From an uncultured Clostridia bacterium (GTDB lineage: Bacteria > Bacillota > Clostridia > Christensenellales > Aristaeellaceae): 8,546 bases of DNA. The notes beneath the pieces were generated by a model. That model worked only from the letters and a program-made list of their open reading frames with translations, was not told the origin of the DNA and did no database searches. A program made the position numbers and the translations under genes. Where the stretch lies: assembly GCA_934630975.1 (NCBI GenBank), contig CAKTXH010000101.1:1-8546 (forward strand), given 5' to 3'. Below, piece after piece: positions 6,260-8,546 of this stretch. Each line of letters starts with the position of its first letter. Within the stretch, counting starts at the first letter, position 1.

Positions 6260-6605
6260 TGTGCTGACCATCGGCTCTCTGGCGGTGCTGGTGCTGCTGG
6301 CGCTGGTGTGCCTGGTGCGCTGCATCCTCGGCCCGCGCATTTCCGACCGGGTTATGGCCGTCAACATGATCGGCACGCTGACCATCATCATGGTGGCGGT
6401 GTTCGTCGTGCATCTGGGCGAGGCGTATCTGGCGGATATCGCGCTGATTTACGCGATGATCAGCTTCCTGTCCGTGGTGGTGCTGTGCAAGGTCTACACG
6501 GGCATTTACCGCGAGCGCAAGCACGAGCAGGAGCTGCTCGGCGAAAAGCGCGACAACCCGGTGGAAACCCTTGTCGAAAACGAAAAGGCGGGTGAGCGGC
6601 AGTGA
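6237..6605 (+). CDS. mrpF: Na+/H+ antiporter subunit F (MrpF/MnhF)
   Basis: A 122-residue MrpF subunit with three membrane helices, about 10-32 (GSLAVLVLLALVCLVRCILG), 44-60 and 66-87 (ADIALIYAMISFLSVVVLCK). The family marks are GPRISDRVMAVNMIGT (32-47) and LADIALIYAMISF. In the Mrp complex this small subunit sits beside subunits E and G. The start at 6237 lies six bases after GGAGGAGG (6223-6230), inside the end of mrpE, so the two are translationally coupled. Compared with the usual length of about 90 residues, it has an extra C-terminal tail of about 30 charged residues (YRERKHEQELLGEKRDNPVE and on), predicted to face the cytosol. It overlaps mrpG by four bases. Confidence 0.9.
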   Translation: MSMKTCYDVLTIGSLAVLVLLALVCLVRCILGPRISDRVMAVNMIGTLTIIMVAVFVVHLGEAYLADIALIYAMISFLSVVVLCKVYTGIYRERKHEQELLGEKRDNPVETLVENEKAGERQ

Positions 6606-6973
6606 GCGTGATTCGGTTTATCCTGACGGCGGCGTTCATGCTGGTCGGTCTGTTCGTCTGCTGCGTCGGCGTGTACGGCGTGTTTAAGCTCAAGTACGCC
6701 GCCAACCGCATGCATGCCGCGGCGCTCAACGATACGCTGGGCGTGAGCTTCTGTTTGGTCGGTCTGGCCATCAGCGCGCCGGATTTCTTCACGGCGCTGA
6801 AAATCCTGCTGGTGGTCGTGTTCCTGTGGCTGGCCTCCCCGGTGGCGAGCCACTTGCTCTGCCGCCTGGAGGTGGAGACGAACGAGGAGCGCGGGCAATA
6901 CATGAATGTGCACGGGCAGTCTCTGGCGCAGGAGCGCGAAGAGGCGGCGCGCGCGGAGGAGGAGCAGGCATGA
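6602..6973 (+). CDS. mrpG: Na+/H+ antiporter subunit G (MrpG/MnhG)
   Basis: A 123-residue MrpG subunit with three hydrophobic helices, about 5-29, 43-60 and 65-80. The core matches the family: GVYGVFKLKYAANRMHAAAL (23-42, usually G-x-x-G-x-x-R-x-P-D-x-x-x-R-x-H), then DTLGVSFCLVGLAI and LKILLVVVFLWLASPVASHLL. The GTG start at 6602 overlaps the mrpF stop in a GTGA, and AAGGCGGG lies a few bases before it. A second GTG at 6608 is less likely. The last 30 or so residues (VETNEERGQYMNVHGQ, then REEAARAEEEQ) are highly charged. Normal family lengths are about 100-125, so this tail may partly replace a usual C-terminus. The stop overlaps the next ATG. Confidence 0.88.
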   Translation: MSVIRFILTAAFMLVGLFVCCVGVYGVFKLKYAANRMHAAALNDTLGVSFCLVGLAISAPDFFTALKILLVVVFLWLASPVASHLLCRLEVETNEERGQYMNVHGQSLAQEREEAARAEEEQA

Positions 6974-7284
6974 CGATTGTGACACAGATGATGCTGCTGT
7001 TTTTGATCGTGTGCGCGATTGCCGTCTGCCTGACGCGCAATCTGCTCACCAGCGTCATCATTTACATGGGCTATTCGATGATCATGTCGATCATCTGGAT
7101 CACGCTTGAATCGCCGGATCTGGCGATTACGGAGGCGGCGGTCGGCGCGGGCATCACGAGCCTGCTGTTCTTCCTGACGCTCAAGAAGATTCACGCCATC
7201 GACGCGCGCAACGAGGTGCGCCGCGCCCATGAGCAGGAAAAGCAGAACGAGCAAAACGGAGGTGCGGACAATGGCAACGCCTGA
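6970..7284 (+). CDS. MbhD-like (DUF4040) subunit, a stand-alone piece of MrpA
   Basis: A 104-residue protein with three membrane helices (about 5-21, 28-47 and 55-72). LESPDLAITEAAVGAGITS (47-64) is the signature of the MbhD/DUF4040 domain, found at the C-terminal side of MrpA in Bacillus-type complexes and as a separate subunit in membrane-bound hydrogenase (Mbh) modules. Its ESPD and TEAAVGAG residues lie in the conserved antiporter module and probably help ion translocation between subunits. The ATG overlaps the mrpG stop as ATGA. The last 30 residues (IDARNEVRRAHEQEKQNEQN and on) form another charged, non-conserved tail, and the end overlaps the next gene by 14 bases. The family call is firm; the exact name depends on which complex the operon encodes. 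Confidence 0.85.
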   Translation: MTIVTQMMLLFLIVCAIAVCLTRNLLTSVIIYMGYSMIMSIIWITLESPDLAITEAAVGAGITSLLFFLTLKKIHAIDARNEVRRAHEQEKQNEQNGGADNGNA

Positions 7285-8269
7285 ATGGTTTGCGAAGCTC
7301 AAGCGCCGCACGGCCGAAATCATCGACTTTGAAAACGACGCGCTGGAGCGCGACATGGTGCGTACGCAGGAAACCCCTTCCGAAACGAGCGAGACCGAAG
7401 AGGATATCGCCCGCCGCGTCCGCGTGGAGCGCGAGCGGCAGGAGGAAGAGGAAATCGCCGCGCGCCTGCGCGAGTGGAACAGCCGCAACGTGAGCAAGGT
7501 CTCCCGCGGCGTGTACTGTGTGCTCTGCGTGCTCATCTGCGTGACGATGATCGCGCTGCTGATGTTCACGGTGACGAAGCTGCCCAGCTTCGGCAGCCCG
7601 GAACACCCGATCAACAACGAGGTTTCCGCCCGCTACATCGAAAAGGGCTTGCAGGAGACCGGCGCGGTGAACATCGTCACCGGCATGATTCTGGATTACC
7701 GCGCGTTCGATACGCTGGGCGAATCCACGGTGCTCTTTACGGCGGCGATGGTGGTGCTGTTCCTGCTGCGCCTCGACCCGGAGAGCGACAAATACAGCCA
7801 GCTTGCGCGCACGATGCGCGAAGCGCCGCATGCGGATAACTTCTACGAGCCGCGCCACGACGCGATTTTGCAGATGACCGCCAAAATCCTGACCCCGATC
7901 GTCATCCTGCTGGGCATATATGTCGTGCTGAACGGCCATCTGTCGCCGGGCGGCGGCTTCTCCGGCGGCGCGATCATGGGCGCTGGCCTGATGATCTACG
8001 TCACGGCGTTCGGCTTCAAGGATATCCGCCGGTTCTTCACCTATAAGACGTATCAGCGCGTGGTGCTCTGCTCGCTGCTCACCTACGCGGCCAGCAAGTG
8101 CTATTCGTTCTATACCGGCGCGAACGACATCCACAGCATCATTCCCCTCGGCACGCCGGGCGCGATTCTTTCCAGCGGCCTGATTCTGGTGCTGAACATC
8201 TGCGTCGGCTTCATCGTCACCTGCACGATGTACGCCTTCTACGCCGTGTTCCGGAAAGGAGAGGTGTAA
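7271..8269 (+). CDS. mrpB: MbhE-MrpB fusion subunit with long charged N-terminal extension
   Basis: A 332-residue membrane subunit in three parts. Residues 1-80 are soluble, very rich in Glu and Arg and probably coiled-coil (EEDIARRVRVERERQEEEEI at 43-62). Residues 81-167 are an MbhE-like domain with two helices around TGAVNIVTGMILDYRAFDTL (130-149), the motif found at the far C-terminus of MrpA. After a polar linker (168-200), residues 201-330 form the MrpB/MnhB domain with four helices and the signature NGHLSPGGGFSGG (221-233). MrpB alone is about 140 residues. The ATG at 7271 is preferred over an in-frame upstream ATG at 7229 because GGAGGT (7258-7263) lies seven bases before it. The start overlaps the previous gene by 14 bases. 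All domain motifs look intact, so the fusion should work. Confidence 0.87.
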   Translation: MATPEWFAKLKRRTAEIIDFENDALERDMVRTQETPSETSETEEDIARRVRVERERQEEEEIAARLREWNSRNVSKVSRGVYCVLCVLICVTMIALLMFTVTKLPSFGSPEHPINNEVSARYIEKGLQETGAVNIVTGMILDYRAFDTLGESTVLFTAAMVVLFLLRLDPESDKYSQLARTMREAPHADNFYEPRHDAILQMTAKILTPIVILLGIYVVLNGHLSPGGGFSGGAIMGAGLMIYVTAFGFKDIRRFFTYKTYQRVVLCSLLTYAASKCYSFYTGANDIHSIIPLGTPGAILSSGLILVLNICVGFIVTCTMYAFYAVFRKGEV

Positions 8270-8271
8270 GG

Positions 8272-8546
8272 ATGCTGAGCAAGCTTTTCACCAATTACGA
8301 AGAGACGGTTTCCGTCATCCTGTTCTGCATCGGTTTTTCCACGATGCTGCTCAACAAGAACCTCATCAAGAAAATCATCGGCATGGATATCATGGATACC
8401 GCCGTTTACCTCTTCCTCGCCTCGCAGGGCTACATCAAGGGGCGCACGGTGCCGATCGTGGTGGACGGGATTCAATCCGTCGAGGCGTATATCAACCCGA
8501 TTCCGGCCGGTCTGGTGCTGACGGGCATCGTCGTTTCCGTCAGCGT
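8272..8546 (+). CDS. mrpC: Na+/H+ antiporter subunit C (MrpC/MnhC), N-terminal fragment
   Basis: The first 91 residues of a NuoK-like MrpC subunit, cut by the window edge. MrpC is a three-helix membrane protein equivalent to complex I subunit NuoK. Helix 1 is about 12-28 (TVSVILFCIGFSTMLL), followed by NKNLIKKIIGMDIMDTAVYL (29-48) with helix 2. NPIPAGLVLTGIVVSVS (75-91) corresponds to the diagnostic D-P-L-P-Q-A-L-V-L-T-A-I-V-I-S of the family, entering helix 3. The loop 52-74 contains GRTVPIVVDG, which also occurs in clostridial MrpC proteins as far as I recall. Most MrpC proteins have Gln in place of the Ala at 79. The ATG is two bases after the mrpB stop, behind a GGAGAGG ribosome binding site (8259-8265). 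Confidence 0.88.
   Translation, partial: MLSKLFTNYEETVSVILFCIGFSTMLLNKNLIKKIIGMDIMDTAVYLFLASQGYIKGRTVPIVVDGIQSVEAYINPIPAGLVLTGIVVSVS

Noticed and set aside
7181..8134. A long minus-strand open frame opposite the MbhE-MrpB gene, and similar ones opposite other Mrp genes
   Set aside because: These are His/Arg/Asp-rich antisense translations of membrane-protein codons with no motifs. The plus-strand reading explains the region completely.
1..8546. CRISPR array, tRNA, rRNA, insertion sequence or phage signals
   Set aside because: No regularly spaced direct repeats, cloverleaf sequences, transposase motifs or terminal inverted repeats were seen on either strand.

Overview
This window looks like chromosomal DNA of a fairly GC-rich Firmicute. 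An uncultured gut-type Clostridia (Oscillospirales or Christensenellales-like) is my best guess. The guess rests on strong GGAGG-type ribosome binding sites before almost every gene, sigma-A-type promoters in short AT-rich gaps, GTG and TTG starts, and a D-amino-acid-aminotransferase-type pair. The lineage is inferred, not shown.

Layout. (1) Bases 1-221, minus strand: the N-terminus of a family 2 glycosyltransferase that runs off the left edge. (2) Bases 222-480: a divergent promoter region. (3) Bases 481-2202, plus strand: two tandem class IV PLP aminotransferases of the D-amino acid aminotransferase type, driven by one promoter (TTGACA-N17-TATCAT) and ending at a bidirectional terminator. 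(4) Bases 2340-3813, minus strand: a HAD phosphatase/phosphomutase-like gene downstream of a MATE efflux gene. The MATE gene has lost its middle and changed frame, so it is called a pseudogene. (5) Bases 3922-4806, plus strand: a cupin-AraC regulator divergent from the MATE remnant. (6) Bases 4805-4908: a structured GC-rich element and terminator between convergent genes. (7) Bases 4907-5308, minus strand: an unrecognised 133-residue protein with a TTG start. (8) Bases 5309-5620: a 312-base gap with a consensus promoter and a hairpin-rich leader. (9) Bases 5621-8546, plus strand: an Mrp/Mnh-type cation/proton antiporter operon in the order mrpE, mrpF, mrpG, mbhD-like, mbhE-mrpB fusion, mrpC (cut by the right edge).

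How the genes work together. The Mrp genes overlap by 4 to 23 bases or sit 2 bases apart, so they are almost certainly one translationally coupled operon encoding one membrane complex. Domains that form the C-terminus of MrpA in Bacillus are here separate (MbhD) or fused to MrpB (MbhE), as in the antiporter modules of membrane-bound hydrogenases. Which complex this belongs to depends on genes to the right. MATE and HAD formed a two-gene minus-strand unit probably regulated by the divergent AraC protein; the transporter now looks dead while the HAD gene looks intact.

The most unusual signal is that five consecutive Mrp-type subunits carry highly charged hydrophilic extensions on conserved membrane cores. 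These include an acidic tail on MrpE and an approximately 80-residue predicted coiled-coil on the MbhE-MrpB fusion. I found no CRISPR array, tRNA, rRNA or insertion sequence.
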